The notes beneath the pieces were generated by a model, which saw only the letters and a program-made list of their open reading frames with translations, was not told where the DNA came from and did no database searches. From contig OX463829.1 in NCBI GenBank assembly GCA_949825045.1, positions 19,934,715-19,998,714 on the forward strand: DNA of 64,000 nucleotides. Reading direction: 5' to 3'. This DNA is from Argyresthia goedartella. Lineage: Eukaryota > Arthropoda > Insecta > Lepidoptera > Argyresthiidae. Position numbers and translations under genes: made by a program. This document shows positions 10,801 to 24,500 of this stretch, one piece after another (the stretch's first letter is position 1; each line of letters begins with the position of its first letter).

Positions 10801-13420
10801 TAATTATTTAAAATTTCAGTAGTCTAGTCGCACTGAATAACCTAAAACTTCATAAAATCCACTTTTTAAACAATAGAGATGTTACCAAAACCACCAAAAA
10901 GATTCATTTGATTAATCGATGTTTTTAAGCTCATCCTCACTAACAGGCTAAGACTGACACCCGTCAAGCACCTTGTTATCTTTTTCATACTATAGAACTC
11001 ACAGAGTACGTAAGAAAGAGTTTCGTTAATCTGAGGTAGAACCTAACATCAACTTGACGAGCGGGTACTCTCCAAAGGAAATTTGTCTGTGTTCCGTGAA
11101 TACCGAAAATGATGAATGAAACTTGATTATGTTTTAAACTTAAGAAATAAGAATAATACTGTATTAAGAAATATTCTCGAATTTAAAATTGTTATGGTAT
11201 AAAGTTTGTATGGAAATTTATTTCTTCGCCGGCTTCTTAAGTGAATTCGTCTAATCTCTATATTAATAGCACATTCAGTGCGATTGTTCAGGTGTCTACT
11301 ATCTAAGGCACTATTGTCAACCTAGAATCCGACATCCCTTAGGCCCACCGCAGACAGAAGACGGCGTAAGGCATAAGGCGTAAGGTTAGTACGTTTACGT
11401 AAACGCCTTACGCCTTATGAGTTTTTAACAAGTTAGTTTATTTGTGTCGCCTCCAGCATCAGTCCCAGTATTACAAGTTATTTTATTATATTATTTGTTT
11501 TTAATTTAATGTTTATATAATTTGTTTTTCAATATTTTTTTATTGTTAATAAATGGTATTAATTTCTACAATATTTTTAAATTGACACTATGTAATTTGA
11601 ATATGAATGTAATCATTCTATTTTTGTAAAAGAGACAACTAGTTGTCCTTCGCATGTTGCTGGGCCCTAGCAGGGCGTCACAATGTACTTAGGTACCCAA
11701 AGAGTAATATAAGTATAAGGGAAAAGAGAGCCCTCTCTCGGGACTTTTATGCATGACAAGGTTGAAGCTCCATCTAGTATTCAGAGTCAAAAATAATTCA
11801 TATATCCAAGTACATTCAATTCTTTCGATGGGTAGTAATAAGCTAATTTTAATGTGTTTTTATGTTGCACAATGCACATAAATATAACAAAGAAGTTGCA
11901 ACCAGAAAAATAACATACTCATTGCTCATTACTGGAAGAACGTCATGTCAAAATGGCATGCTTGATAAAAGTAGTACTACTTATTAAAATAAAACAGAAG
12001 TGTTTTCATTTTCTAACTAAATCGGCAATACTGTTTTCTTGTGAAATTGTGACATGTCATTGTTGCCAGTAAAAATGATAAAGATTATTTTTCGGTGACC
12101 ATATAGAAAAATATACCTGAAAATTGACAAAATCTCAATTTTAAATTGCGTCAGCCCTCTGAAAACTTTTATTGTAGTTTATTAAGTTAGATAAATATAT
12201 CTGCACTTTGTTAAAACGACACAATCTTGAATTAATTATCTGAATTTCAGCAGAGAGTCATCTGTTGACTATTTGAAGAAACTTTAATAAACTAACTTCT
12301 ACCATAATTAACAGATGGTGAATCTTTCTTTTATTATATTCTCGTTCTATAAGACTGTCCCACGCCTGCAGGTACCTTTGTTCTACCACCACATGTATTG
12401 GCTCTTAAAAAGAAACTGGTTTTAAAACAACGAAGACTATGTCAAAAACCCTGAAGAGAAATATCATGCTTCATTCAACACTCTTTTTCGGAATGCCATC
12501 CCAACAGTGCATATATCAGTATAATTATTGTAAAACTATAATTGCAATATATGTTGATTTTAGTGATATAAAATGTGATACTCATAAATTAAAAGTTATT
12601 GAATTATTACCCCATTTTTTTATTTTAGTTCACTAAAAATTAATGAAAATAAACGTAGTCTACAATCATCTCTCTCCAAATTAAGTTTGTGTGATGTCCA
12701 CACAAATAATCTCAAGTGGTCATCAATATAAACTCAATTTGAAGATTGATGATTGTAGGTTTCCTTCTTACATTACACTGCTACAGCTATGTATAGCTAG
12801 TCTATGGTATAGCTATAGGTGTTTTTGTTAAACTTGGTTCTTTCACTCGCCGCTAGAGGCGCTCTGGCCGTAAAGGCCGACTGATGTCTCTATATCAAGA
12901 TTAATAATGTACTCTGTGGTGAGTGCCATCCGCTTGACTCGCGCGTCTGTTATGCAAATAATGCAACAATGGAGCAACGGAAAAAAAATATTATAACTGT
13001 TCGGACGGTTGTTTAAATTCAACATTAAACACTATGAATTGGCGTTTTTTAAGCTACCAGTGGTTTCGGAAAGTAGCTATCTGCTTGTATTTCGATGGTT
13101 CGTTTTAACGTTACATGTATAGAACAGTTAGGTAGGTAGGTAAGGCCCCCGAATAATATAAAGATCGATTTAAATAAATAACAGTTCCCTATTTTTCAAT
13201 CAGTATAATAAAATAAGTATTAACAAAAAATTTGTTAGGTAAATTCACGCCACCTTACTTACGTAAGTTGAAAACATGTTTTTTTGTTTGTGTAGATATT
13301 GTGTTGTTTTTCGTGTCATTTGACAGGACAGGTGTAGGTCTAAAACGGACAGAGCGATAGAAATTTTGTAACTCGGGTAGTCCGTACCGCTGTGTGAATG
13401 ATCCTACTACCTAGTAACGG
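10801..13420. other. Largely unrecognised AT-rich DNA with one palindrome
   Basis: No gene or known repeat recognised over about 2.6 kb. A 14-base perfect inverted repeat lies at 11372-11385/11406-11419 (CATAAGGCGTAAGG and CCTTACGCCTTATG). A short GC-richer patch at 12845-12885 contains GGCCGTAAAGGCC. A stretch near 12905 is shared with the ALDH6A1 upstream region. Confidence 0.5.
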
Positions 13421-13575
13421 CCGCCGGATCAGCCACCCGATGGGTCTTTACACTACTCTTGCCATCGCAGCGGCGACCGATTCGACGTCGCATCGGCCGC
13501 CGTTGCGTTCTGCGGCGACAGCTCGGGCGACCGTTGCTTTCTGCGGCGGCTGATCCGGAGGCCGATGCGTTGGCT
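13421..13575. other. GC- and CpG-rich patch with inverted ends
   Basis: About 150 bases, much richer in CG than the surroundings, bounded by GGCCGCCGGATCAGCC and the inverse GGCTGATCCGGAGGCC, with AACGCA/TGCGTT-type inner repeats. Open frames cross it on both strands (13459-13653 plus, 13448-13666 minus) but have no recognised domain. It is probably a fold-back repeat rather than a gene. Confidence 0.4.
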
Positions 13576-14220
13576 GTGGTTTACAGGGTCCTAGTTCTTC
13601 AACTGTACGAAAATCCTTCTGATCGGTGCCCGGTTGCATATGATATAGCTTAAGGCTCATTCTCATTCATAAGTTTTGATAACTTCAGAAGTTATGATAA
13701 AAAATGTTCCAAAAATGACCTTTCCCTCCTCCCCTTATCTCCGAAAGTGCAGACTCTAAAATTATGAATATATAACTTAAGCCAAAGATTACAGGAAAAC
13801 TTACCTGGAACTGCCAAGGTTTTTTTTATCTGTTAGCCACATACAAACTTATGATTGAACCTGGTTACGTACATGGAGTATGGAAGTAGCCGCACCAATA
13901 ACTTTGTGATCAAAATTTTTCTATCTAAAATACATAATGCCCCCTAGAGGCCGCTATATTAATTTTAGTGTGAAGCCTGTGAATAATAAAGATGCTTCTA
14001 AAGATACCTTATTTGTCAAATTCTGATAAGTAGTTAAGATGTTCTGGTGGAACAAATTAACATTCATACATACCGGTCAAACACATAACCCTTCTTTTGG
14101 CTTCGCTGTATTCGGGTAAAAAAATAAACATAGCGTCATGTCTTTTCCCTATGAAGTTGTAGAGGCCCAGTTATCACAAACTATTTACTCCACACCATCC
14201 CTACAAGATCCCTACAGTAC
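13576..14220. other. No gene; dispersed repeat fragments
   Basis: Holds a second GGAGTATGGAAGTAGCCGCA copy (about 13875) and, at about 14120-14180, AACATAGCGTCATGTCTTTT and GTTGTAGAGGC, related to 47893-47930. Nothing else recognised. Confidence 0.45.
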
Positions 14221-14259
14221 AAGTGCGAGTCGAACTCGCGAAGAGTTCGACTCGCACTT
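14221..14259. repeat. Perfect 17-bp hairpin
   Basis: AAGTGCGAGTCGAACTC, loop GCGAA, then GAGTTCGACTCGCACTT. A related AAGTGCGAGTCGGACTCGC recurs at about 14687, followed by a GGGTTCCG, so this belongs to a dispersed lepidopteran-type repeat. Confidence 0.9.
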
Positions 14260-15147
14260 GACCGGATTTCCATAATGTTTTCAGGGTACCTACGTACATA
14301 CTTGTACGTACCCCAGTGTAATGGGGTACGGGCAGGTACATGTATGAGTACCTATATGTCGTATAAGTATGAGTACACATAAATCTGAGTGAGATTCTAT
14401 AAGACCCACGATTTTTACTAAACTACTAAACCGATTTAGACGTACCCAGGTATTTACGTATCGTTAGAATCGAAGTTATCCCAAGTATTCCCAAGTGTCA
14501 TAGGATGGTATAAATATGACGTCATCATAAGAACAGGTATAACAGATTCTGTATGCTATATTGAGTGACAAAGAAAAGTATTTTCCAAAATTATCAATTG
14601 GAGTAGGTATCAAAATGAACGATATTGAAAGCTAATAATTAATTATAAAAAAGTATGCAATTTGTACCTAAAATAAAAAAGTAGCCAAGTGCGAGTCGGA
14701 CTCGCCTCTGAAAGGGTTCCGTTGTAGCAAGTAATTATGTGACTGGATGTTTTTGTTGTAACTTTGTTTTTCATGGTGTTGTATGAATGACAAAGTTATC
14801 TTTGCGGTTTTTAATAAATATTTAATATCTCAAAAACTGCTTATTTTATTTTTATGCTGCTATATAATTTTTGTTGTAAGATAAACAGCATATATTTTTT
14901 GTAGATTTTTCACTCTCTTACTTTAAAAGTTAAAGGGAGGGGGGGGGGGGGGGGAAATTGTCCACTTTGGAAGGGTCTGTCTCTTTAATGATTTACTTTG
15001 AGGGAAAATGGTTTCAGGAACTTCAACGTAATTTTTAAAGACCTATCTATAGAGACCCCACACAATATAAGTTTGATGAAAACAGTTTCATGTATTTAAA
15101 TTTTTAAAATTTTGTATAAACATCGTAAAGCGGTTCACAGAATACAT
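14260..15147. repeat. Repeat-derived DNA with a 15-17 base G run
   Basis: Includes short palindromic GTACGTACC-type words near 14290-14330, the AAGTGCGAGTCGGACTCG copy near 14687 and a poly-G run at about 14938-14954. No gene recognised. Confidence 0.5.
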
Positions 15148-15905
15148 ATAATAATAATTCTTTATTGCACAGAAAACACAATGGAAAAAATACAACGAAC
15201 AATATGCAAAGGTGAGCTTATTTCTAAAAAGAAATTTCTTACAGCTAACCTGTGAGGAAAGGAAAAAATATTTATAGAGAGGTAGTCCTAGTATACAATT
15301 AAGATTTAAAAGAAAGAAATAAAGTCAATATACTATCAGATAAATCACAATACATCCTAAACATACTATAAAATAAATTAATAGAATACAATAAATACAT
15401 AGATACACATACATACTATAAGATACCCACTATGCGGAAGAGAGGAGATGCTGTTTCAACTTTTTCTTAAAAGAGAACAAGGATGTGCAATCCCTAATAG
15501 CGCAAGGAAACGCATTCCACAAACGTATTGCCCTTAACCTAAACGAGTGCTTATAAGCAAGAGTGTTGTGCTGAGGAATTGACAAAAGTGACACCGTGTG
15601 AGATCTCCGAAGTCTATCCCCAGAGAAAAGAAACTCAAAATGTTCACGAAGATATGCGGGATAGCGCGGATTTGTCAAAATATTGAAGAGGAAGGAGAGA
15701 ATGTGCATATCACGACGAAGTCGGATCGGGAGCCAGCCTAATTCCCTGCGATATTGGGACACGTGATCGTACTTGCGGAGACCGAAGATAAACCGAATCC
15801 CGAGATTTTGAAGTCGCTCGAGTTTGTTCAGTAGATCTTCGTTCGCGCTGGCCCAGCAAACATCGGCGTAGTCAATTAAAGGCAGAAGAAGGGTCTGACT
15901 GAACT
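15148..15905 (-). pseudogene. LINE 3' fragment: reverse-transcriptase C-terminus and 3' UTR
   Basis: From 15905 downward the frame reads LIDYADVCWASANEDLLNKL, then LGIRFIFGLRKYDHVSQYRR and ELGWLPIRLRR, and continues to the stop at 15430 as RLWNAFPCAIR and FSFKKKLKQHLL, the thumb and tail of a CR1-like reverse transcriptase. The 3' UTR ends with AATAAAG and an ATTATTATT tail at about 15150-15165 (minus). The 110-residue end from 15762 is uninterrupted, so the piece looks fairly young. It is 5'-truncated at about 15905. Confidence 0.75.
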
Positions 15906-18081
15906 AGCATGATTTTAGTCTATCAGGGATTTTCGATAGTGAAAAATTGACAAACGTAAAATTGTGTAGGTATTTTTCTGATCTGTAAACCTTTTGTATT
16001 GTAATAGTAGTGTAATGTTTTCATTCTTCTCGTTATTCTTCATAATAAATCATACAACTAGATAGGAGCGCCAGTATCACGATAGTTTTTCGTGCATAAG
16101 CCTTTGAGTATACTCAAGCCGTATAAGCCGTAGTTGACAGACAACCCTGGAGCGATCGCCGAGCGTAGCTATGAAAAGTGAAGTACATACATGTGGTTGA
16201 CTTCTGTACCTATTTTTTTGTGTCGTGACGTACATAATCTATCAGTAAACACAAAGCATAAAATTTCACTAGGACACTATAAGTACCTAATAAACTCACC
16301 AATCAACAGCTTCGCCTCTCTCATTGCGGCATTGTGGAGAGGCTTGCACGCCGATCACAAAAATAATCTCAATGAAGACAAAAATTCTACAAAAACACCA
16401 ATTCGGCCAATCCATTATTTATAATAAACACGTCTATACTATCCGAGACACTGACTTTAAGTAACTGGGTGGGTTGGACACCAGGAGATCGGTATATCGA
16501 ATTTGTTTATAGTTAAACACGTATTACGAGCCCGGTGTTATGCATTGCTATCGTTTAAGTACCAAACAAAGTAATGTACCAAAGTATTCAAACAAATCTG
16601 TTATTTAAAACACCTACTCGGTATACACGGATATGACAGAAATATAAATAACAGAATACAGAAATTCCATTAATGTATGTAACACAAATGAACAATACAA
16701 ATACTGCAATGACAATTTTTATAGGTTAACATAAGCTTTTACTATAAACAAGATAGTGGTGTGTCGACATTTAGACGCGATCGTCGTGTGCGCAGTTATA
16801 AGATACACAAAGGATCATAGCAGCTGCCCCTGGTGAATACCCTGCTAATGAAAAAAGGCAATGTATTGTGCATCTTTGCACACAGTTGTGGGTGGTATTC
16901 GATCCGGAGGGTTGTATGTGGTTATGGATGGGTAATGGCATACGATGTGTAATGCTTAGTAGTAGAATCAGCATTGCTTACAAGTTGCGAAGTGTAAATC
17001 TAATAATTTAATAGCTACAATTTGTACATACTTGTTTAGTTTTTAAATTTGACAGAGGACTGACTTTTTCCAACATTACATACCTATGATAAAATATTTT
17101 AAGGTCCAATTTTTTTATTCCTTAGGTAAGTTAAAGAAATTTCACCACTTTTTGCAGTCATAAAACCTCTTCACCAACCCGCACTGGGATCGGCGGAGTA
17201 TGACTTAAACTTATTTGTCGCAGTATTAATAATATGAGCAAAGGGATTAAGTATTAGTACCTCGGAGGTGAAGCCAGGCAAAAAGCTTGTTATATTTTCA
17301 ACTGAACTAATGGAAAAAAATCCTTAATAAAGGGCATATGCCCCTCGGTAAGGAAATTAATGGGACCGTTCACCCAGGTGGTCTCAGGAGGTGGACGGAG
17401 GGTAATTTTTATATTTCAATTAAGTTGAGATAACAAGTTCACGTAACGGGATCTTCTATAGTAGTTATTGGTTTGAAGGAATGTGAACTGTGGCGTTAAC
17501 ATTTCATTAGGTACTGTTAGGTACCTGTTTGACTGTAACCTGCGACTACTTGCTACAATAAAACTCAATTTGTACACAAAATAGTTATATTTTGGATAAC
17601 AATAGTGCAATAAAACAAGTGTATACAGGTACTAACAGACATTTGATTTTAGGCAATAAGGAAGACTATCATATCACATTCACAGTATGGAGTGGAATAT
17701 ATCGTGCTATAATAAATGCATTCTTTGTTAGCTAACAACATAGGACGAATACTTAAAATATTTCTATAAAAATACACGACTCTGTAATAAATTATATAGC
17801 CATTTGACTAACAGCCGGCCCTCCTCAGATAACATTTATCTACCTGCTTCTCTGAGGAATTCGACAGAATTTGTACTGTTTGAAATGTCAAATAATGTTT
17901 TCTGACTGTTGGTTCACTTCACTTACACTTATGTCCTTTTTCAAAAAGTCCCGATACGCGCTATAAGACACATGAATCTGTCATTTTACATGCAGAATCT
18001 ATGATTTATCTGTTCACTAAGGCTCATCGGGACTTATTGAAACAGGCCCTTAATATTTTATAATTTTACGACATAAAATAA
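15906..18081. other. Unrecognised AT-rich DNA downstream of ALDH6A1
   Basis: No gene or structured repeat recognised. At about 17170-17400, CAACCCGCACTGGGATCGGC and GGGCATATGCCCCTCGG resemble the body and tail of tRNA-SINEs such as the one at 38030-38314. The region just below 18082 should contain the ALDH6A1 3' UTR, but its end was not located. Confidence 0.45.
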
Positions 18082-18566
18082 TTACTGTTGAGTTGGCATA
18101 GCCACCGCCGCCTTAGTGTGCGAGACATCGCTCTGTCTCCACGAAGACACCACCGTCTTCAACTCAGTAAAGAAGTCGATCCCTTGCCTGCCGCAGAAGT
18201 GGTTGGTGCCCAGGAAGCTGCCTCGGGTCCCGGTGAACGAGAACATAGACAGAGGAACCGGAATAGGCACATTCACGCCCACTTGGCCGACGTCGATTTC
18301 GTTGACGAACTTTCTGGCGGTCGCCCCGTTGCTGGTGAAGATGGCTGTTCCGTTGCCGTACGGGTTCTTGTTGACGAGGTGGATGGCGTCGTCTACGGTC
18401 TCCGCGGTCAGGCAGACGAGGACGGGGCCGAAGATTTCTTCTTTGTAGCAATCCATGGTGGGGTTGACGTCCGTGAGGATGGTGGGGCCGACGAAGTTGC
18501 CGTTCTCGAAGCCGGAGACTTTGATGGCGCGGCCGTCGAGGACTAGTTTGGCGCCTTGCTTCACGC
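18082..18566 (-). CDS. ALDH6A1: ALDH6A1 exon 10 (C-terminal exon)
   Basis: Begins after AAATCCACAG; an upstream ATACAG is rejected because it gives the wrong frame. Codes [20 protein letters not shown], then [36 protein letters not shown] and [12 protein letters not shown], ending PTQQ and TAA at 18082. These are the oligomerisation and substrate-pocket segments of the family. No canonical AATAAA was seen within about 40 bases downstream. Confidence 0.95.
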
Positions 18567-21500
18567 CTGTGGATTTGGTACACGTTTTGAGCATCTGTAT
18601 GCAATCTAACGGAAGTCTGATGGGTTCACTATTAAGATCTATGGAATTATTTAATTACATATTGCATAAGCAAGTCATGACGTATAAATACTGAAAACAA
18701 GTCGTATTTAACTCTATTTGCGGGAGGTAAATGCGATTTCCTACCCTAGGAGGGAAGTCAAATTTAAAATCGAACGAGCCTCTTTTGAATGTTTTTTATA
18801 ATTTTAAAATAGCCTTTAATTTGATTTGACTAAAAATTACTTCTTAGACAAAGATCTTAAATAGATCTGGGACTGAAGAACACTAAGTTAAAAAGATGAT
18901 CACTGTATTCGGGCCTCCAGTATAGCCAATCTTGGCAGTAAGAGTGCGTGCATGGTAGTTGTTACCTGACTCGACCAGCCTCAGGATCCTCTCCTTAGCC
19001 TGTCTGGAGATGACCGGCCCCACGTCGGTGCCGGGCACGTGACCCGCGTTCACTTTCAAGTCCCGGGCACGCGCCACCAGGTCCGGGATCCACTCCTTCG
19101 CTTCACCTGGTGGGGAGAGATTTCATATTAAATGTTGGCGGCAGCTGTCATAATTTTACGTTTTTATTTCCACAGGTGTGATGATTTTTCAGATATTACA
19201 CTGGTCTAAGCTTTACAGATTAGTAGTTTCCATTCTAAAAGGGTAGTCCTAAAGCGCAGATTAACTACATCGCATTATGACTAGTCCCAAGTCGAAGCAG
19301 GGATCTAGCTAGTTAGACCTAACGAGATTTAGGTTAGAAGAGAGGAAGGCACAAAAATAATAGAGAGTAAGGAATTCATATTTTGTGAGGAAGATCTTTT
19401 CTACACAAACTATTTGGAAATGTATTCTCATTGGCATGTTGTATGCTCAGATTAACGAAAACGCGACTTAGTCTCTCTACGGATTAGATACAACCTCCTA
19501 GAAGGGTCGTTTCCATACTTTAATTCATCCATACTCGTGCGTCCCTGGATAGTTCCGTCCTTCCATGCTAACATGCTTCAATCCCTCCATCCTTTTATCC
19601 TTCCATCCCTCTATCCCTCCATTCTTTTATCCTGCTGTCCCTCCCATCCTTCTATTGTTACAACCTTCTCTTTTTTTTTTTTTCTTTATTTTACACAAGG
19701 TCCACATCGGTAATCTAAGCACTTATGAAGTGTTATTAGAGTTCAATCGATCTGCAACAGCTGTATTAGTAGAATACCAGAGTCTATGTAGCGCTTCTCA
19801 TTGAATATTGGCTCCATTCAGCATCACGAAGGCGCCATTAAGATGCTAAGGTTTCATGTAATCTCAACAGCAAAATGATACTGTGTAGTCTCATATATAG
19901 CAACAAGCTGAACAATTTGTAACAAGTGCACATTTAAATGACCACCAGCTGCAAAATGATATTTGTGTAGCCCCATATAAGGCAATTATATGGGGCTACA
20001 ATACAATATTTTACTATATGATTCAGCTATTATCACATACTTTATAACAGCACTGATCTAGCCCACGGTGTATGCAGACAAATAACAGCTAGCTGTGGTT
20101 GATTAGTTCACATGTTGACCTTTATTATACTGTTTCGGGTGGGATGAACGAACTTGTGTATGCCTTTTCGACTGGTTGCTGAAACATTAACCACAAGTGA
20201 TCATTTGTACAGCACACAGCATTTGTTCGTAATTACTACGGTACACATTACTAGCCGGCCTTTTTTCGATATAATTTTGTTTTGTTTTGGTCCTATTTTA
20301 GATAGTAGCAATTATAATAAGTTAAATTTAACGTAAACAGCATATATTTACACGTAAAAAGCATGTATCTGTTTTTGCAGGTCAAAGACATTTTATTTCA
20401 TTTTAATACCCTTTATTTACGCTTAGGTTTTCCGATAAACAGTATTATCTTGAAAGTGCGTACTTTTTTAAAGAAATATATATCTGGTATTTGACGACAA
20501 ACTTGCTCGCAAAAACTCGCAGTAAGATTTAGCGCAAATAATGGAAAATCATACTTTATTTATCAAAATTATTGCAGCTGTCACACAATCACATAAATTA
20601 AAAATGGTTACACTACTGGACTGAACACACAATCTTCAACATAATTCAAATCCGTTGCAAATAATACTTGGTGATGGCGAATGTGACACACAACAAAGAA
20701 CAAGAAGTTATATTATTTCACCGTTTCCCTCGTAGGTTAGGTTACTATCATCTGAATAGAAGTGTGCCCATTATCAACCAATGCTAAGCTGTTAGGGTAA
20801 CTGTTACCCGATATAACGCAGTTAAAGAGCTATTATTCAGCAATCGTGTCGGGGGCGGGGACGGGCTGCCGTGTGTCCACTGCTGCTGTTGGTGTCTGGG
20901 GTGTTCTCCAACTGCGACGTGATCGACGCCATATTCATGCCAGAGCCAACAGTATCATAGCTGTTAGGTACCGTAGATCAGTGTGTAATGGTGTATGTCA
21001 TGGTATGAGACCTGCGTCTCATTTTCATAACTTTGACTCTGTTTCATCAGCTTCAGCTTCGCTTCTATCTCCTGAGGTAACTGATCTCTTTCTCTCGTTA
21101 TTTGATTTGTCACGTTGCCATCTTCCGTCTCAATGGTTATGTTGATTATGTGATTGATCGGGGCTATAATTTGCAGGTTGAAACTCATCTTTAATGTTCA
21201 ATTGACTTCTATGGTGCTTCTACCCGTAAATCGTAAACTCATTTGTTTTGATTACGCAGTAATCGTCGAGGCTAATGACACTTGTATGCGTAAGCTCGTG
21301 AGCGGTAACTCGATCTCCGCATATTGTTCTTAGCTGACATTGCTCGCAACAAAAGTATAGATAAATGTTTTCTTTCATAAGTCCGACCCCCAGTTATTTT
21401 TACATTTATTGACATTTATTTCACATTTGCTCTCTGTTTGCATACATAAATCTTTATCGGACTTCATCTTGAAAATAGGGTATTGTAGGCTGCACAGGAA

Positions 21501-24500
21501 TGTGGAACTGTCTTCTATTATGCATTTTCGTAGAATTTCCTGTAATACGGGTATATATCTGTCTTTTTGTAGATTTAACGCCACATACTCTGATATTGGA
21601 ACGATTGTTACTATATTACGTTGTAGCACGTTTGGTACTGAAATTACGTGGTACAAATCATACTCGTCTCTGCTGACAAGGGGAATTCTGATTTCAAAGA
21701 TAAAATAATCTTGCTTCATTCTTGCTCTAACTTTCAGAAGTTTGTAAAGCTTCGTAAATGCAGTATGTATGTTTTCTATCGGTAATGTTACTTCGCTCGA
21801 TAATAGTCCAGTTATAATGTTTAATTGTTCTTGAAGTTGTTTTGGCGGTAATAGATGTAGGTTAAACTGTCCTTGAAATATGTCTGAAATAGTATCCAGC
21901 ATCATCTTCTGTATTTCTCTCAAGGTTTGCAGTATGTTGGTCGCTGTCATAGCTATTAATGTGATATCTCTTTCTTTCTCTGCAATGTTAATCTCCTTTA
22001 GTATTGTTTTTGTTGCGTCATCAAGACTGTTCAAATGTTTGTTTATCACTTTATGTTGTTTTTCCATGATTTATTCCGTTCTCTTTAGTAGATTGTGTTC
22101 CGACTCCAAAACAGTCGTCTGGTTATTCCATAAATTTTTGAGATGAGATTGATTTTGCCGTATAAGCGCTATGTCTCTCGAGTACTGTTGGTCTAGTACG
22201 TCGAACAGGCTATTAGCGATGTAGCCGACACCGTTGATAAGACCTCTGCGATGGCGGCGTCTCGCTGTCTCCGTGAAATGCTGAGTTGATAGTAGCTGAT
22301 CGTAGTATTGTAGTTCATTAAACTCGTGTCTTAGTTGAGCTGTGATCATGTTACATTTATAATTTGTATCCAGACTGTTGCAAATGTTTTCGAGATATTG
22401 TAAAAGTATTTCGGTTGCTTGTGTTCCGGCCCAGTAAGGACTCATGTCGTAGTATGTTACGAATGTCTACTGATCTCGTAATAGTTGCATTTTTGCAATC
22501 GGGTCGAAGTACAGGGATTGATTGTTATTGAGTTTTGTGACATTACTTGTTGCGTTCGATCCCGATACAAGTGTAGCAAAAAATAAGATTGCCGTTACTA
22601 CCGCAAACAGTTTGGAGGGCGGCTTGCGGCCACAGTTTGTTTGTTGAGAGTTATTATTGTCTTTGTCATCTTGTTTTTTGTGTTCTTGGGATTTTATGGG
22701 AAGCAGGTTGAGCTTGACTATTGGACGTTTCACATATCCATTCTCTGTTTTTAAAGTTACTACTCTAACGTAACCGTCTCTTCCTGGATGTGTTTCAATC
22801 ACTCTGCCCATTGCCCATTTCCCGATAGGCATGTTGTCATCTCGAATGGTCACTAAATCCCCAACTTGAATGTTTCTTTTTGGTTGTAACCACTTATTTC
22901 TCGCTGTTAGTTGTGTTAGATATTCGTCTTTCCACCTCTTCCACGTTTGTTGAAGTATCTGGTTTGTTAGAAACCATCTTGTTCTCGCATCTTCTCTGGT
23001 CTCTATCACTGTAACTCCTGCTCTCCCTGTCAGGAAATGTGCGGGAGTTAAGAAATCCAGGTCATCTATATCTTCTGTGAGGGCGCACAAAGGCCTGGAA
23101 TTCAAGCAAGCTTCAAGTTGCGACAATATGGTCGAATATTCTTCGAATGTTAGGCGTTGTTGTCCCACTACACGTTTTAAGTGGTGTTTGAGGCTACGCA
23201 CTGCTCTCTCCCATATGCCACCTGCAGTTGGCCATGCAGGTGCATTGAAGTGCCACGTTATTTTCATAGTTTCCAAAACTCCCATAAAAATTTCATCGAA
23301 TGTTTCTTTCACCTGTTCGTACTCTTCCTGTATTAATCTGTTTGCGCCGACAAAATTAGTACCACAGTCACTGTACAGGTGGCGTGGCGCTGCTTTCCTG
23401 GCGGACGTCCTTCTCAATGCGGCAAGAAATGCTGAGCTGGTAAGGTCTTACACCAACTCCACATGTACGGCTTTGGTCACCATACAAATAAATACGGCGA
23501 TATAACCTTTGAGTGACCTTGCATTTCTTGCTCTGTTCGCCTTAATTTCCACGAGCCCGGTGTAATCAACCCCACAATGGTAGAAGGGATGTGCCGGCTC
23601 TACCCGCGCCGCGGGTAAATCTCCCATCATTTGATGTTGTTTGGTCGGATTATTTTTTCTACTAGTCACGCAGTTACGCAACTGTTTCTTCACCGCGTTA
23701 TTTCCTCCAGGGATCCAGTATTGCTGTCTGATATTTGCTGAGGCCAGGCGCGGACCTCCGTGGAATGTTAGTTGATGAGCTTCTTCTATCAAAAGCTCTG
23801 CCAGCCGACTGCCTCGCGGTATCATTTTCCGGTGACTTCTCTCCTTGTTAATGTTTGCGTTTTCCAACCTCCCACCAACTCGTACAACTCCTAACTCGTC
23901 AATATACGGATTCAAACTCAAAATATTACTTTTCGCCTGTATTTGTCTGTGTTTACGTAATTGTTCGATTTCCGCTCCATATTCTGCATATTGCACATGT
24001 TTCACAATCAGCGTTTTTGCGCCAGCCAACTCGTGTAACGTGAGATAGCTTGGCAATTGTTTATGTTTGCTCGGTACAGCTGCCCTTAACAACCAAGCCA
24101 CAACACGTGTTATTTTGTTGAATGAACTGTGTTTGTTCAAAAGATCGTCGATTAAATGTTTTTCTCGTTCTTTTACGACTGATGTGTGGTTTCTTCTCAT
24201 CTCATGATCTGTTGTGTACTTCTCCGTCTCCGTCTTCTTTTTCTCAAATGTTGACAGCCAAGAAGGCCCTTCCTTCCACAAAATGTTATCTCTCAACTGT
24301 ACGGGGTACTGACCCCTACTCGCTGCGTCAGCAGGGTTTTCCTTGGTAATCACATACCTCCAACTTTGACTCGGTATGACTTCTGTTGTTTTTTCAACTC
24401 TGTTCGCTACATATGGCTTCCATCGGCTCGGCTCTCCTTGCAACCAGCCTAATGTTACCATTGAGTCGGTCCAGCCATAGATCTCAAGTTTGTGTTGATG

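Noticed and set aside
18088..18546. 152-residue plus-strand open frame
   Set aside because: Shadow of ALDH6A1 exon 10 on the other strand; no domain of its own.
20820..20850. 3' LTR of the BEL/Pao element
   Set aside because: Only about 15 bases echo the 5' candidate (CTGAATARTAGCTCT); the neighbouring sequence does not match, so an LTR pair cannot be claimed.
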